Assembly: GCF_000516985.1 (NCBI RefSeq)
Contig: NW_006917094.1
Coordinates: 3,985,833 to 4,049,832, forward strand
Direction of reading: 5' to 3'
Origin: Pestalotiopsis fici W106-1
Lineage: Eukaryota > Ascomycota > Sordariomycetes > Amphisphaeriales > Sporocadaceae
DNA: 64,000 nt
Below are positions 13,301 to 25,635 of this stretch, in pieces. Both the position numbers and the translations under genes were made by a program. Within the stretch, counting starts at the first letter, position 1, and the number at the start of each line of letters is the position of its first letter. Below the pieces are notes generated by a model, which saw only the letters and a list, made by a program, of their open reading frames with translations, was not told where the DNA came from and did not search any database.

Positions 13301-16300
13301 GGTCAATCAATATCAACAAGAACGTACCCCTCTCCCGTTGAATCTGGGGGTTTCATACTCGTGTAATCAGCGTGATCGGGGTGCCATCATAACAGCGACG
13401 GCCAATTCGACGATAGTACTGTACCTGTGTAGGTTGAAAAAGAAAACGGTAAATGTCGTTTGTTGCTTTTTAAGTTGCTCTACCAAACGTGGCGGCGGAC
13501 CGGTCGTTTTGAACATTGCTAACCATCCTAGTGGACAGCCTCATCGCGAAGCGTACCATGCAAGTACGGGTCGGCCCCAACGTGCCGCGTTGCGAGAGGA
13601 AGTCGTATACTACTGCTTCGTGCAGCTGGTTTTAAAGTTTATGGAGCGGTCGTTGAGTATAGACAAGGCTATAGTGTGCAGCATGCGCCTAACATGGCAC
13701 GTGTTGCTCGCTCAGTCATTATTGTCAGAGGCTGCACACACTTGTAGCGTACAGAGTCTATATCCACTCTTTTAGCTATTGATAGACCGAGGCACAGACA
13801 TGCTTTCCGTCCATCAGACAGCGTTCTATTTGTGACTGACAGGCAAATGAAAGAGCTCAAGTTGATGGGTGCTCAGACCGCGTACTCCGTTATGTGATAC
13901 CTCTTCGGGGTTCGCTCTGGAGTGATCGACATGGGCGATTTGATATCACAATCAGCTGGTGACGAAACCGGACTAGTTTTTCATGTTGGAGCAAACTTGG
14001 GTCATCTCTTTTTTTGCCCTTTCAGTAGGCAAACTTTCCCAAGCTCTTCCTACTGAACCCTGTAGGCCGAAGCGTGGCGTATGGTATCGCTACCATACAC
14101 CATAACAGCTACCCCTGACTAATGTCCACACAGCCCGCATGGCCCTAGCTGAAGGGCTAGTGGGCAATCCTGAGCCAGCCAACGTGCTTCTTGTTCGATG
14201 GCGGTTTTGTGATTAGTTGAAGATCGCCGCAACTGGAGGAATCGCTTGGACACCGGTGCGATGGATTCGGGCTGCTCGCTACTTGTGACGAGACCGTTAC
14301 TCGATACTGGTTTCGGCAATTCAATTGATCATCTGGCGTCATCTTGTCTAGAGGGGGAAAGCAGAGAAAGAGAGACTGCGCCGTCTGGAGATTTTAGTAA
14401 GAGAGATATGAATGAGAAGGTAGGTAACTCAAGGTAATCACGCAAATGCATGTAGCGTAGCTTCTTCCACCGGTTCTCCTATTTTCCTCAAGGGTCCCCC
14501 TCAGTCTTGCCCTGATCCCTGTCGTTTCCAGGTGCATTCCAGAGATTTGGAAGCCGTTTCGTTCCTTCGCAACTTGGCGACGCCTTCCGGAATAAAGCAA
14601 ATGTTCTTTGCTCCCTTGCTTTCTTTTGCATCCTTCTGGTCACCGACACATAACGCCGGTCCATGAAGGGCAGCTGGCAGCTGTTGAGTGGCGAAGACCT
14701 CGGGCACTTGAGAAGATAGATTGGCCGAGCTTTTGGAAATATACAAAGATTCAAAACACGCACAGGTCCGTGGGACTGGACACAACCGTTGTAAGAGTGA
14801 AGGTCGTCGAGTCACAGAAGGTGCCCAGTAATGAGTATCATTTATGGGAGAGTAGTAGTGATTCGAAAAGACTCGAGAGTCGAGGCACACCTCAAATTAC
14901 ACTACATATTTGGGTGGCAGTTACGTAGGTAGTTCGCACATACACACTTTCGATAGCAGTGACACATGCCAGAGCGCGGGGATATTACCGTCCCATCCAT
15001 CTCATCCATTCCAATTCCAATCCAATTCTTACCTACCCCCCTCCCCACGCATTTCCATTCGACACGGACCGAGAGAGATGTACACTACCTACATTACAGG
15101 GAGAGGGTAGCACATCGTGGGCTGTGGAACCCCCAAGTTTTTAGCGTACTAGTGTCACCTCTGCATGCTGCAATGCAGGTCCATCTTCGCGCATCCCCGG
15201 TCCCCATCCCAGACCCCTCCAAAAAAAAAGTAGTCGCCGTCTTGTTGCACCTTGGCACTTTGCCCATCGTCACCCTCAGTGTACGTTCGTAACTTGTACT
15301 CCTGTCACCAAATCTCTTCGATCCAACTACACCTGTACTACTGGACGTAGTGTCACGGTAGTAGTAGTGTATCCCGGCTTGCTCATTCTCTTTTCTCTCT
15401 CTGCACATTTTAGGCCGTGGAGAACTTTGAGTGGGTATCATTTACACGCCATGGTAGTGTAATACAACATCTACCTAGCGCCTCCGTTCAATGTTCCCAT
15501 TTTTCCCTCTCTTCGTTTTTGGTTCTTGCCCAATGACCGGTGCTTCAGCTTGCGAGAGCCGTCATTTCATACATACGCAATAATCGACTCTGACTTGACC
15601 ACTTCTCATATCGTCCCGACCGACGTGTCTTGCTCGTCTGCTTGATCTTTACGCCACGTACTTTCACAAGTACGTTGTTGAAACTCTCGCCAAATCCAAT
15701 TCCTCTTTACACGACCGACGACGATAAGTTTCTTCCTAATACCTTGTGGGACGCGACTTCCGGCAACTCGAGTCTGGGGAATCATTCCCAAGCTCCTACA
15801 ATCCGTTTATCTCCGCTCGCAGCTCTCAACTTCCTGAGACTTGACCTGTCAACGTAATCGGAACAGCCAGTCTGATCAAGCTGCTTTCTTCTTTTTCTCG
15901 ACCTCTTTACGCCGTTTTTGACCCAAAAGACTCGCCCATTATCTCGTATTGGAAACCAGACCCGGTTGTGTTGTTCAATCTCGAGTGGACCATTATCTGC
16001 CAGGACTTCTTTTACAGTGTCTTTACAACCCCATTCGGATCTGACCTCATAGCTTGGTTCACAACGGCAAACGTTGCAGAGAGGTGACGCAAGTTCTACC
16101 CTCGTAGATACTGTGCGTAACCAACAAACTCTCCGGGTGTTAGTTGGGACTCCATTATTTTCTGCGCCTCGAACTGCCGAACAAATGCCTGTCTGCGCAT
16201 GAACACGTCCACGAAACTCAGCCCAGTGACCATGTTCACCCAGAACTGACTCAGTTCTTGAGATTTGATATGCACCCGAATCAAATGCAAGCCCAAAGGT

Positions 16301-16836
16301 CTTGACTACGCAACAACAGTTTCTCAGGTAAGTACCTCACATTCGTCAATCCCAATAGAAGCAATCCTCAAAGTGGATGAGTGTGGAGGCGGTCAGCGTA
16401 TGTATGATTGGGAGGCGCTCGCTGACCTCTTTCAGCATTTGTGTTACTTTTGTCACACTCAATAGCTTGTCCCTTCTATTTGCCAGGTATGTTTGTTATA
16501 GGCTGAGCTGTGACCCTTGCGCTGTGCCTGATTCACAATGCTCATGCGTTACGACGAAGTGCAGTGCTAATAGTGGAGCCAGTCAAGTATAGACGGGGGC
16601 CATTGGAGTCTCACTCCTATATTAAGGCAACAACACCCTAGTCGCTGTTATCGCAAGCAAAAATATAGTCAATTGCGTCTCAGTCAGTCGAGAGACTATC
16701 AGTCTCCTCCTCAGACTCGAAGCAGCGATCCCGCGTGTTTATAGTGCTGCTTGCGTGACAAATAGCATGCAACACCGTTGTGGCCGGTTCTGACTGAGCA
16801 GAATCAAGAAACGTTTGGACCAAACCGACAGACACA
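10367..16836. other. 6.5-kb gene-poor spacer and leader
   Basis: No coding region could be supported. Scattered ORFs up to 178 codons (13239-13775, GTG start) lack ATG, splice context or recognisable protein. An ATG ORF of 97 codons at 10462-10755 probably lies in the 3' flank of the upstream gene. TAGGTAGG-like runs occur near 12709-12730, 14420 and 14927. From about 14980 to 16830 the + strand becomes rich in C/T runs, as is usual for promoters and long leaders of filamentous fungi, so much of it is probably promoter and 5' leader of the gene at 16837. Confidence 0.45.
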
Positions 16837-19800
16837 ATGCCGGGATATCAAACTGAGCCTGAGGACATGCTGAGCAGTGACCTCGCTGCAGCAACCCTGC
16901 CCACGCCGTCCGACACGCCATTCCGGACACCATCTAGAAGTTCAAGACGATCGCGAAGATCAGCAACACCCGAGATCAGCTCATCCCCCCCGCCGCCGTT
17001 GCCATCGGAAAGGAATGATAGACATTCGAAACGATCCTCTAGAGATGTCGTTGTGGATGAATCGATTAGCATTCTAGACCCTCGTCGATTCACACCGACG
17101 CTCCACGCAAATCTCGTCTCTGAGATTCTCTCTTTGCGAAGAGATCAGGAGGAGAAGCTAAAGTTTATTGAGGGTCTCGAAGCTACGCTGCACAGCTCAC
17201 GCGAAGAGCAGGAGTCTCTTCGGTCCAACTTGCTCAAAAATGCCAAGGAGAGCCGTTCCTTAAAGCGCCAGCTCGCCTTGCTTGAGGGAGGCACCTCTTC
17301 TGCGCTAGGTGAATTGTCCCAGGAACGTGATGAGGCTGTCGACGCCATCACGGACACCAAAAAACGGCTCGAGGTTGCACAGAAAAAGGCTCGCAGCCAG
17401 GAAGAAGACTCGCAAAGGACTCATGAGCTGTGGGTCAAAGAGAAAGATGAATGGGAGGAGGAGCGCCGCAAATACGAGAGAAAACTCCATGTCGCAGATA
17501 CCCGACTCAAAGCTATCCTTGACGAAGTGGCGCAGTATCAGGCATCACAGAGCCAGCGCCAACAGCAGAGTGACCCAGACCCAGAGGATGGGGCCAAAGA
17601 TAATGATGCTGCCAGCATAAGAAGCTTGGGGACCAGCGTGCGATACTCAGTCGTTCCAGATAAGATGAACGGTCATAGTCTTGCGGATGAGCTCAACTTT
17701 GACGATGACGATGAATACGAGACCGAGCCTGACGGCAGGCAAAGCGTCATGTCTCAGCAAAGTCGTCACCATGTGCGCAACTTTAGCCGAGAGAGTATCT
17801 TGTCCAAGACGGCACAGAAGACGCACCGTCGCAACTTGAGTAGCGAAAGCTACGCTCGACCAGGTAGTGTTGCACGCGGGCGCTTGTACATGAATCAAAC
17901 CGTGCTCGACAGGCTCGAGGGTGGAATCCGTGAGGATGATGAAACGCCGTCTGCTCCGGCTCCGAAGCCAGAGTATACAGACACCGGTGTGCAATTTTCT
18001 CCGCCGCCCTCGCCGAAGATGGCGCCAGTGAAGGCAATGGCAGAGTCTATCAAGACTGGGAAACCCCTTGAAATCGATGGTGCACCAAAGGCTGAATGGG
18101 AGGCCAATCAAAGCAGGAAACGTGTGCACGCTGCCAAACCTGTGCCAATTGAGCCACCACCTGTGCTCAGATCAATGGTTTCCACAAGCTCTCAAACTCT
18201 GAGTGAACCGCTTAGCCCTCCTGCAACTCCAGTCATGCCATTACAAGTAGTCTCGTTGCCGACAGTCGAGGTGAAACCACTGGAAGCAACTAGGCCGCCC
18301 ATGATCACCTCTGGTACACAAACCGATGTCTACCCATCTCCCACGCAACAGTCTCGTTCGGCCTCACCACTTCTCGTTCCCAGCATCAGCATTCATCCCC
18401 CAACATCTCGGGCATCATCTCCTCGGCCGCATCGTTTGCCTCAATATGTGAAGGATTTCGGCTGCCAAGTGACTATCCTCGAGCCGGTACCAACCACATC
18501 GACTGCCATGCAGACGGATGAAATTCGAGTCGATACACGTCTTGATAAATTACCCGCTCATCTTCACCCCTCGGCCATCTCGTCACGCCCAGTCTCACCG
18601 AACCCTCCCCTGGCCATGCCCAACGAGGATCTCAAAACTTTCACGCCACTGCCCGGCAACTTGCCTCCTCGGAATCCTCGTCGGCTGACCAGCCAACCAA
18701 GTTTTACATCGGATCTCGTTGCTTCGCGACCCGTATCCCCAGAAGAAACTCGTGATGCGTATCCCGGTAACAACGACAATGGTTCTTTGTCGAGCAAAAA
18801 AGCGCCTTTCAAACGGCCACACCGGATCAGCAGCCTGTTTACAGGATTCGAGGAAGCCAGCTCCGATGAGGACGATTTGGCAGGCAGCGATTCCGAGTTC
18901 CGCACTGCCTTGTCCTCGCCCCAGTCAAAGCCAAGCAAGCATCGACAGACCGAGTCAATCGTAACAACCTCGACCATCGACCAGGCACCCGCTATTCTAA
19001 AGCAAGCACGAAACACTATCAAGCAAATGAGTGCCTACAGTGCCTATAATGGCTTCAGCATGGGCGATGAACGGAAATCACATGGCCGTAAGCCTTCTGT
19101 CAATAAACCCTCGTCATATCGCACTGGCGTCATGCGCAAGTCAGCCATGATTCAGAATGGGATAGCATCTCATCAAGGGCGCTCACGGAGCCCTAGTCTG
19201 CAGAATATGAAAGACCCCCCTTTCCCTATTCCCACGAGGGCGAGTTCGCGTCAGCCTGGTATCAATGTAAACAATTTCAGCGACGGGCAACGCAGCCCCA
19301 CGAGGTTCGGAGAACCACGGCATCGACGGAGCGCCAGGGGTAGTAGGTCCTACCGATCCAACAGCATACGCAAGGCCCGTTCCGCAGCGGCTCTGCCACG
19401 TGGCTCCCGATATCGACAAGACAGCCGTTCACCACCACCGATGACCCCATCAGAAGCACCTGAGAGTCCTGGGCTACCACCGCTGCCAAGAAACGATATA
19501 ACAACCCCACGACGTGAGAGCAGAGCGCCACGAGCCAGAAGTCATCGCTACCAACCATCAGTCACGACGGCATACACCGATGATAACATTGCGGTTGAGT
19601 CTGTTGCCAGCTCTCAACCATCTCAACCGGCTTCAGGCGTTGTCGAAGCCATTGCTCAAACCATGGTCGGAGAGTGGATGTTCAAGTATGTCAGGAGGAG
19701 GAAATCCTTTGGTATGGCCGAAACAAAGGCCGAGGAGAACAGCAATGACCGTCACAAGCGTTGGGTATGGCTGGCACCGTACGAACGTGCTATACTCTGG

Positions 19801-20971
19801 AGCAGCAAACAGCCATCATCTGGCAGTGCCCTCATGGGCAAGGCTGGCCGAAAATGTGAGTTTTTTCTGTGTTGACATGCTCTTCGTTCTTTTTCTCCAG
19901 TATCCATGCTAAAATTTGCCTACAGTGACGATCCAGTCAGTATTGGATGTTAAAGACGATAACGCCCCGCCTAGAGGCGCAGGACAGATTTTCAACCGGT
20001 CTATACTCATCCTAACGCCTCAAAGGGCGCTCAAGTTTACAGCTGTATCGGCAGAAAGACACTACCTGTGGCTCACGGCTTTGGCCTTCTTGGCCCATTC
20101 GCAGCAGGCAGTTCCGGATATGATCTCCCCAGCGGCACCTGCTCCCACGGGCCCAACAGCAGCAAAATTAGCACCAGCGCCTACTCTGGCACCCAACATT
20201 GGACCGCCTCCATCCAAAGCCAAGAAGCCCGGCATTCGCGACTCTATTATGCTTAAAAAGAGCAGGAGCCCAACAACACCATCTGACTCTGCTACAAGCC
20301 CGAGACAGCTCGGGGAAGCAATTGACTTCAAGACTGATGCCTTGTCTGCAGCCTTGAATCACCAGCGCGATCTTTCGAGGGATGTAGCAGAGCCACCATT
20401 GATACCTCGATTCCACGACAGATCCTCGGAAAGAGTGCATGAGCGAGCCAACCAGGCGGGCCTCCACGGTCGCAAGAGAAGCAACACTGGTGGACACATC
20501 CCACCGCCGCTGTCTTTCCGTGGCTTTTCATCGCCACAACCTTCGCATCATCGATACACTGACAGCACGGCTGGAAACAGCGTCATCACAACTGGGTCAT
20601 CAGACCTCTATCAACCATCCACCAACGGACACTCGACCTGGGCCATGAGCTCGGCGGCGTCTCGCTCGCAACGTACATCCGACGCTTCTTCAAGACCGGG
20701 TAATAATTTCTTTGAAGCCATTGGTACAATCCGTATGGAGGCGTTCATCAGCCCTCTCGCCTTTCCCAGAGTCGATGAGTATCCCGAAGATGAAGAGCTC
20801 CGATACCGAGCTCGTAGACGCAGCAAGGAGATTCGCCGCCAGAGGAGCCGAAGCAGACAACGTGATAACTATGGACCCCGTTCAGCGCGCGGCACAGACG
20901 ACTATTATGGAGGAAGTAGGGCGGGCGATGAGGAAGATTACTTTAGGGACGATCCCTTCAAAGGATTCTGA
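16837..20971 (+). CDS. apsA: ApsA/Num1-like cortical PH-domain protein (nuclear migration)
   Basis: Two exons, 16837-19855 and 19926-20971, joined across a 70-nt GTGAGT..ACAG intron, give 1354 residues. An N-terminal Ser/Pro-rich stretch is followed by a coiled coil at about residues 85-235, a long disordered Ser/Pro-rich middle, a PH domain at about 945-1075 (starting near VVEAIAQTMVGEWMFKY and ending near LWLTALAFLAHSQQ), and a basic/acidic tail. The intron falls inside the PH domain, and splicing restores GRKLTIQSVLDV. This architecture is that of Aspergillus ApsA and yeast Num1, cortical anchors for dynein and mitochondria that act in nuclear migration. The domain order supports the name; the function is by homology. 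The middle region carries several QT-type motifs (for example SGTQTD at 492-497 and AMQTDE at 557-562) resembling dynein light chain LC8 sites. Confidence 0.9.
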
Positions 20972-21863
20972 TCTCGCATGAGAGAGAATAGGCGCTGAGA
21001 TTACCTGATACCCAGTTGTTTCTTGGATTTTTCTTGAAGCAACATTTGTTTTTTCCAAAATTATAGCTAGGAGTGGAACTCTGAGCATGCTCGACCACGG
21101 CCGAAGGAGTCGTCACAACTCCATTAGTTTTCATTTGTCTCTCACCCTCTTCTAGACACTTTTAGCATCACTGCTTTGGCTAGGGGAACCCGGCCGCCCT
21201 TCATCTCGGAGATTAGATGGGGCAGGACAAGGCAGAAGGCCAAAGGACAGACATGGCTATTACGGCCTGGATTATTAAAGGCTTCCGTGATGCCAACAAG
21301 GCCACGATACATATACCCAATCACATATGCGACATCGCTCCAAAGATAGACTGATGCTCTATAATGTATATAGTAAAATATAAAAAAGAGATTAAATGCA
21401 TATTAGCTTTTTTCACCTCAGTGTGACGAATCGAGAGATGTCTGGAGCCAAGTAGGCAGGATCATTGGATACGTTGGTGTTGCCAAATGTATAATGCCTG
21501 GACTACTTGTGTATTATTATTATACAGTAGCGAGTGTATTGGCGCAAGTTGCAGTCCACATGCACTGACTGAAGAGCCCCGCCAAATGCCCCTCCATTGT
21601 CTACTAGGTAAGGTACCGATTTAGCAACGCTCCCCGTGCCGAACCGAAGAAATATCTGAACATTCCCTCATTCAAATTCAACAGCTTTAGTTGCAACTAT
21701 TTCACGGTTTCAATCAACAAGAAAGTCCCTCGACTATCCAGCTTGTCACTTTCTATATATAATTTAGTTTTCAATCCTCGGGCCACCATAGAAAGACAAA
21801 GTCCTCTTTCGATCGTCTTTTAAGTTTTCTTGGTTCTAGGCGCTACACGCCCATTCAACGAAG
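20972..21863. other. Spacer between apsA-like and OTU genes
   Basis: No gene seen. The first part is AT-rich 3' flank (a run such as ATATAAAAAAGAG near 21377). The last ~200 bases before 21864 are an A/C/T-rich leader with TATATA near 21755. Nothing else could be identified. Confidence 0.5.
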
Positions 21864-22832
21864 ATGGACTCGGGGTCGGAAACTCTCGAGGCCATGCAGG
21901 CGCGCCACCGAAAGGAGCAACGAGACCTCCAATCGCGAATCACCAACAAAAAGAAGAACGCGACCAAGAAGACACGAAAAGGCGTCAATGACGAGTGCGC
22001 CGAGCTCGAAAGGGTGCTCCGAGAGCAGCAGGGCGAGGAATTGGCTGTACTGAATGGGGACAAGAGGCAAGAAGTCGATGACCGGGAGGAACTAGATCAA
22101 GAGGAAGCTACCCAACAGGCGGCCACAAACCCCGAGACCAATGGCACTACTGCTGTCCAGGACGAAGGACGGGATGGCCTGGCGGACGAATTGGAGAATA
22201 TATCGATATCGAACGGAGCACAGACACAAGGAGGTGGTCCTGGAAAGAAGCGCAATCGGCAACAAGAACGTATGGCCCGACGTCGCGCGGAGCAAGAGGC
22301 CGCGGCTGTTGCGGCTGAAGAGGAGGCGAGCAACATGACGGACCACCGCGCGGTCGAGAAGAAGTACCTGCTGCGGGAGTTTGAAGCCAATGGCCTGGTA
22401 GAAGAGGAGATACGGCCCGACGGGCACTGCCTGTTCTCTGCCGTGGCAGACCAGCTTTCGCAAAAGGGAATGGCGCTGGGCAGCAGCGGCGCCAGCAACG
22501 CGGACGGCCAGCCACCGTACAAGACGGTCAGGCGCAGGGCAACAGACTACATGGAAGATCACCGGGATGATTTTGCGCCTTTCCTGGAGGAGGACTTTGA
22601 GCAATACGTGCGCAAGATCAGGGACACGGCCGAGTGGGGTGGGCAGCTGGAGCTCAAGGCGCTGGCCGACGCATATGGCGTCGAGATCAAGGTTGTGCAA
22701 GATGGCCGGACGGAAACGATTGAGCCGGGTACCGGCGCCGCGCCGGGAGAGACGCCGCGGATATGGTTGGCATATTACAGGCATGGATACGGTCTAGGAG
22801 AGCACTACAATTCGTTGCGGAAAGCGAGCTAA
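21864..22832 (+). CDS. OTU-family deubiquitinating cysteine protease (Otu2/OTUD6-like)
   Basis: Single-exon gene of 322 residues. Residues 1-165 are charged and helical, with basic and acidic clusters and a likely coiled coil. The OTU domain covers about residues 170-320. The catalytic loop is PDGHCLFSAVADQL, with Asp186, Gly187, His188 and the nucleophile Cys189. The second half has EWGGQLELKALADAYGVEI, the usual W-G-G-x-x-E-L pattern, and the catalytic His314 sits in LGEHYNS. All expected OTU residues are present, so an active isopeptidase is likely. The long N-terminal coiled segment before the OTU domain resembles the yeast Otu2/OTUD6 subgroup, which is linked to ribosome deubiquitination. 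Subgroup placement is by architecture and is less certain than the family. Confidence 0.9.
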   Translation: MDSGSETLEAMQARHRKEQRDLQSRITNKKKNATKKTRKGVNDECAELERVLREQQGEELAVLNGDKRQEVDDREELDQEEATQQAATNPETNGTTAVQDEGRDGLADELENISISNGAQTQGGGPGKKRNRQQERMARRRAEQEAAAVAAEEEASNMTDHRAVEKKYLLREFEANGLVEEEIRPDGHCLFSAVADQLSQKGMALGSSGASNADGQPPYKTVRRRATDYMEDHRDDFAPFLEEDFEQYVRKIRDTAEWGGQLELKALADAYGVEIKVVQDGRTETIEPGTGAAPGETPRIWLAYYRHGYGLGEHYNSLRKAS

Positions 22833-23727
22833 GCATGGCGATATATATTGAGTTAGTATAAGAGGCGGTGGTTGTTTATATATGTGTGTATGGCTGATAT
22901 GCTGCAGTCTCGAAATACTATTGTGGTCATGGGATGGTGGGATGAAGCTGGAGATGCCTATAAGAACAAACCTAGGCTTGGTCTCGACCTTTGAGAATAC
23001 CTCATATACCCAAGGTTAGGTGTCTAACAATGCTATGCTCGCACACGCCGACCTGTTTCAAAATAACAGTATGTTTTCAAGCCACGTCGCGTCATAATTG
23101 ATGATTATATCATAAATAGGATGATATGTCAATCACTAATACAATATAGAGAAATTATATCGTAGAATCTCTTCGGTAGCCTACCTATTTCGTCATTTGT
23201 TGGTGGTGGAGATGTATTATAGAAGGCGCGGGAGCCCAACTCCGCGATTTCGTTGAGTGGGGCCAACAATACAGTCAGTTGGGAAGCCTCGATGAGTCAA
23301 TCTCGCCCAAAGAAAAGAGAAAAAGAAAAAAGCAAGAAACAGAAATGTGTAATATTCTTGATTGCATAGTAATACACCATTTATTCCTCAAAACTCGTCA
23401 ATAATAGTGGTTTCGGGACTGGACACGATTGGGAAGGTGGCTGACGACGTTTGGCCGCTTTGCAACTCCAGAAAAAGCTTGTTGCCCACTGATTGACTGA
23501 TCCGGGGAACGGTTGCGGTTTTCGGAGCCACCCGCTATTAGCACCTACCGGCAGGAGGACGGACAAAAAAAAAAAAAAGAAGAAGAAGAAACGCCCACGT
23601 ACGTTGTCAACCTCAACGATATTGAATAAGACAGACATTCCCTATCATATCTTTCAAGGCAGTTAGGGACCAGGAACAAGAGAAAGAGACGAGGCCCAGG
23701 AATAAAAGGAACCCCGGCAATCTCATC
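22833..23727. other. Spacer between OTU and proline-pathway genes
   Basis: No gene seen. It contains the 3' flank of the OTU gene and the leader of the gene at 23728. A purine-rich A run followed by AAG units at 23565-23590 lies about 140 nt upstream of the next start codon. Confidence 0.5.
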
Positions 23728-25264
23728 ATGTCCTTGACCAACGCATCTCCAGTGGACGCTGCTCAGGCGGCCAAGAGTGCATCCCACATTCTGGCTACCC
23801 TCCCGGCGTCTGCACGGAACGACGCCTTGACGGCGATCCACTCGGGACTCACGGCGGCGCGGGACGAGATCCTCGCCGCCAACGCCCGCGACCTCGAGCT
23901 CGCTCGCCAGGCCGCCTCCAACGGCGAGCTGAGCCAGAGCCTAGTCGCCCGCCTAGATCTCAACAAGAAGGGCAAGTGGGAGGACATGCTCAAGGGCATA
24001 CTCGATGTTCGGGATTTGGAAGATCCAGGTAAGTGAATTGACATGTCTGAGAAGACATCCCGATTATCACATCTCCCTCACATGGCAGCTGGGTCATGTA
24101 ATTGACCTTGACAAAAGCATCCACTAACAGTAGAGACAAATAGTGGGCAAAGTCACGTTGCGGACAAAACTGGATGACAACTTGGATTTGGAACGAGTTA
24201 CTTGCCCCATTGGCGTCTTGTTAATCATCTTTGAGGCACGACCGGAAGTCATTGCCAATATTGCCTCGCTAGCAGTCAAGTCTGGAAACGCAGCCATTCT
24301 CAAAGGTGCGGTTTTTTTTTTTTTCAAATTCAACAGTACCTGAGCCTCCTTCTTGGTCCAGAAGACTGACTTTGCCGTAGGTGGAAAGGAATCGACAGAA
24401 TCATTCATTGCCATCTCCAAGGTCATTTCTCAAGCTTTGGAGCAGACACAAGTGCCCAATGGTGCCGTGCAGCTGGTCACGACGAGAGATGTGATCCCGC
24501 AGCTCCTTGGCTTGGACAGGTATATCGACCTGGTCATTCCCAGGGGCGGCAACGAGTTGGTACGATACATCAAGTCATCTACCAAGATCCCGGTCCTGGG
24601 TCACGCCGATGGACTGTGCTCCATCTACCTGGAAGAGTCGGCAGACGCCAAGCTGGCAGCAGGCGTCCTTGTCGACTCCAAGACTACCTACCCTGCCGCC
24701 TGCAACAGCGTGGAGACTCTGCTGGTCCAGGAGTCTGCCCTAGCTACACTATTGCCTGTCGCTGCCGAGGCACTCATTGCCAAGGGTGTCACTCTTCATT
24801 GCGACGACAAGAGCAAGGACGCGCTCACGAGCAAGCTCTCGGGGGCCGACAAGTTCATTGTCGACGCGCAAGACGCCGACTACGACACCGAGTTCCTGTC
24901 GCTGGACCTGGCAGTCAAGACAGTCTCTGGCATCGAGGATGCCATCATCCACATCAACACACACGGCTCCAAGCACACGGACGCTATCCTGACGTCGTCG
25001 CAGGAGCTGGCAGAGCGCTTCATGTCGGCCATTGATGCTGCGGGTGTCTACTGGAATGCACCCACGCGCCTGGCCGACGGCATGCGCTATGGCTTTGGTA
25101 CCGAAGTTGGCATCAGTACCAATAAGATTCACTCGCGTGGCCCCGTCGGTCTCGAGGGTCTCATGATCTACAAGTACAAGATTCGTGGTGCTGGACAGCT
25201 GACGGCTAATTACGGCGAGGGTGAGGGGCAGAAGAGATTCAAGCATGAGAGACTGCCCTTGTAA
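23728..25264 (+). CDS. pro2/proA: Gamma-glutamyl phosphate reductase (glutamate-5-semialdehyde dehydrogenase)
   Basis: Catalyses NADPH-dependent reduction of glutamyl-5-phosphate to glutamate-5-semialdehyde, the second step of proline synthesis. Three exons, 23728-24028, 24144-24305 and 24381-25264, with introns both in phase 1, give 448 residues, close to the normal family length. Recognisable blocks are [25 protein letters not shown] (rebuilt across intron 2), [37 protein letters not shown] with the catalytic Cys, and [20 protein letters not shown]. Intron 2 contains a 12-14 T run next to its donor. The stop lies 371 nt from the convergent dehydratase gene. The match runs the full length, so the assignment is firm. 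Confidence 0.95.
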
Positions 25265-25635
25265 GTATCGCCGTCTTTTGAAGATGACTCTAGAAGGGCA
25301 AAAAATGAAAAATAGAATGAGTACAAAAAAACAAAAAGTTTACCACCAGACATTAAGTCTTCATTCGGCAGATGATTGAAGATGTATTATAAATATTTTG
25401 TGACCTGGATAGCATTACTGATAAATGAGAACGTCCTTGCTTTCTAAAAATTGCTTCTTTTCACGGATCTAAGCTTCTTGATTTTCAGGCCTTCTTGAGT
25501 ACCATGACAATTTCTATAATGCGTTGTAACATCTTGTGCAGCTTCTATCCTTACGACGTCACTCCACTTTAATCCAATGTGTACCCTCAAGCCAACCAAT
25601 CTATACTTGCTTGGAAATCTAAAGCTCGTTCCTCT
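25265..25635. other. Convergent 3' spacer
   Basis: AT-rich spacer of 371 nt between the stop codons of two convergent genes. It probably holds both 3' untranslated regions and polyadenylation signals. No gene seen. Confidence 0.5.

Noticed and set aside
13239..13775. 178-codon ORF in the long spacer
   Set aside because: Starts at GTG, has no ATG near its start, no family resemblance and codon use unlike real genes here.
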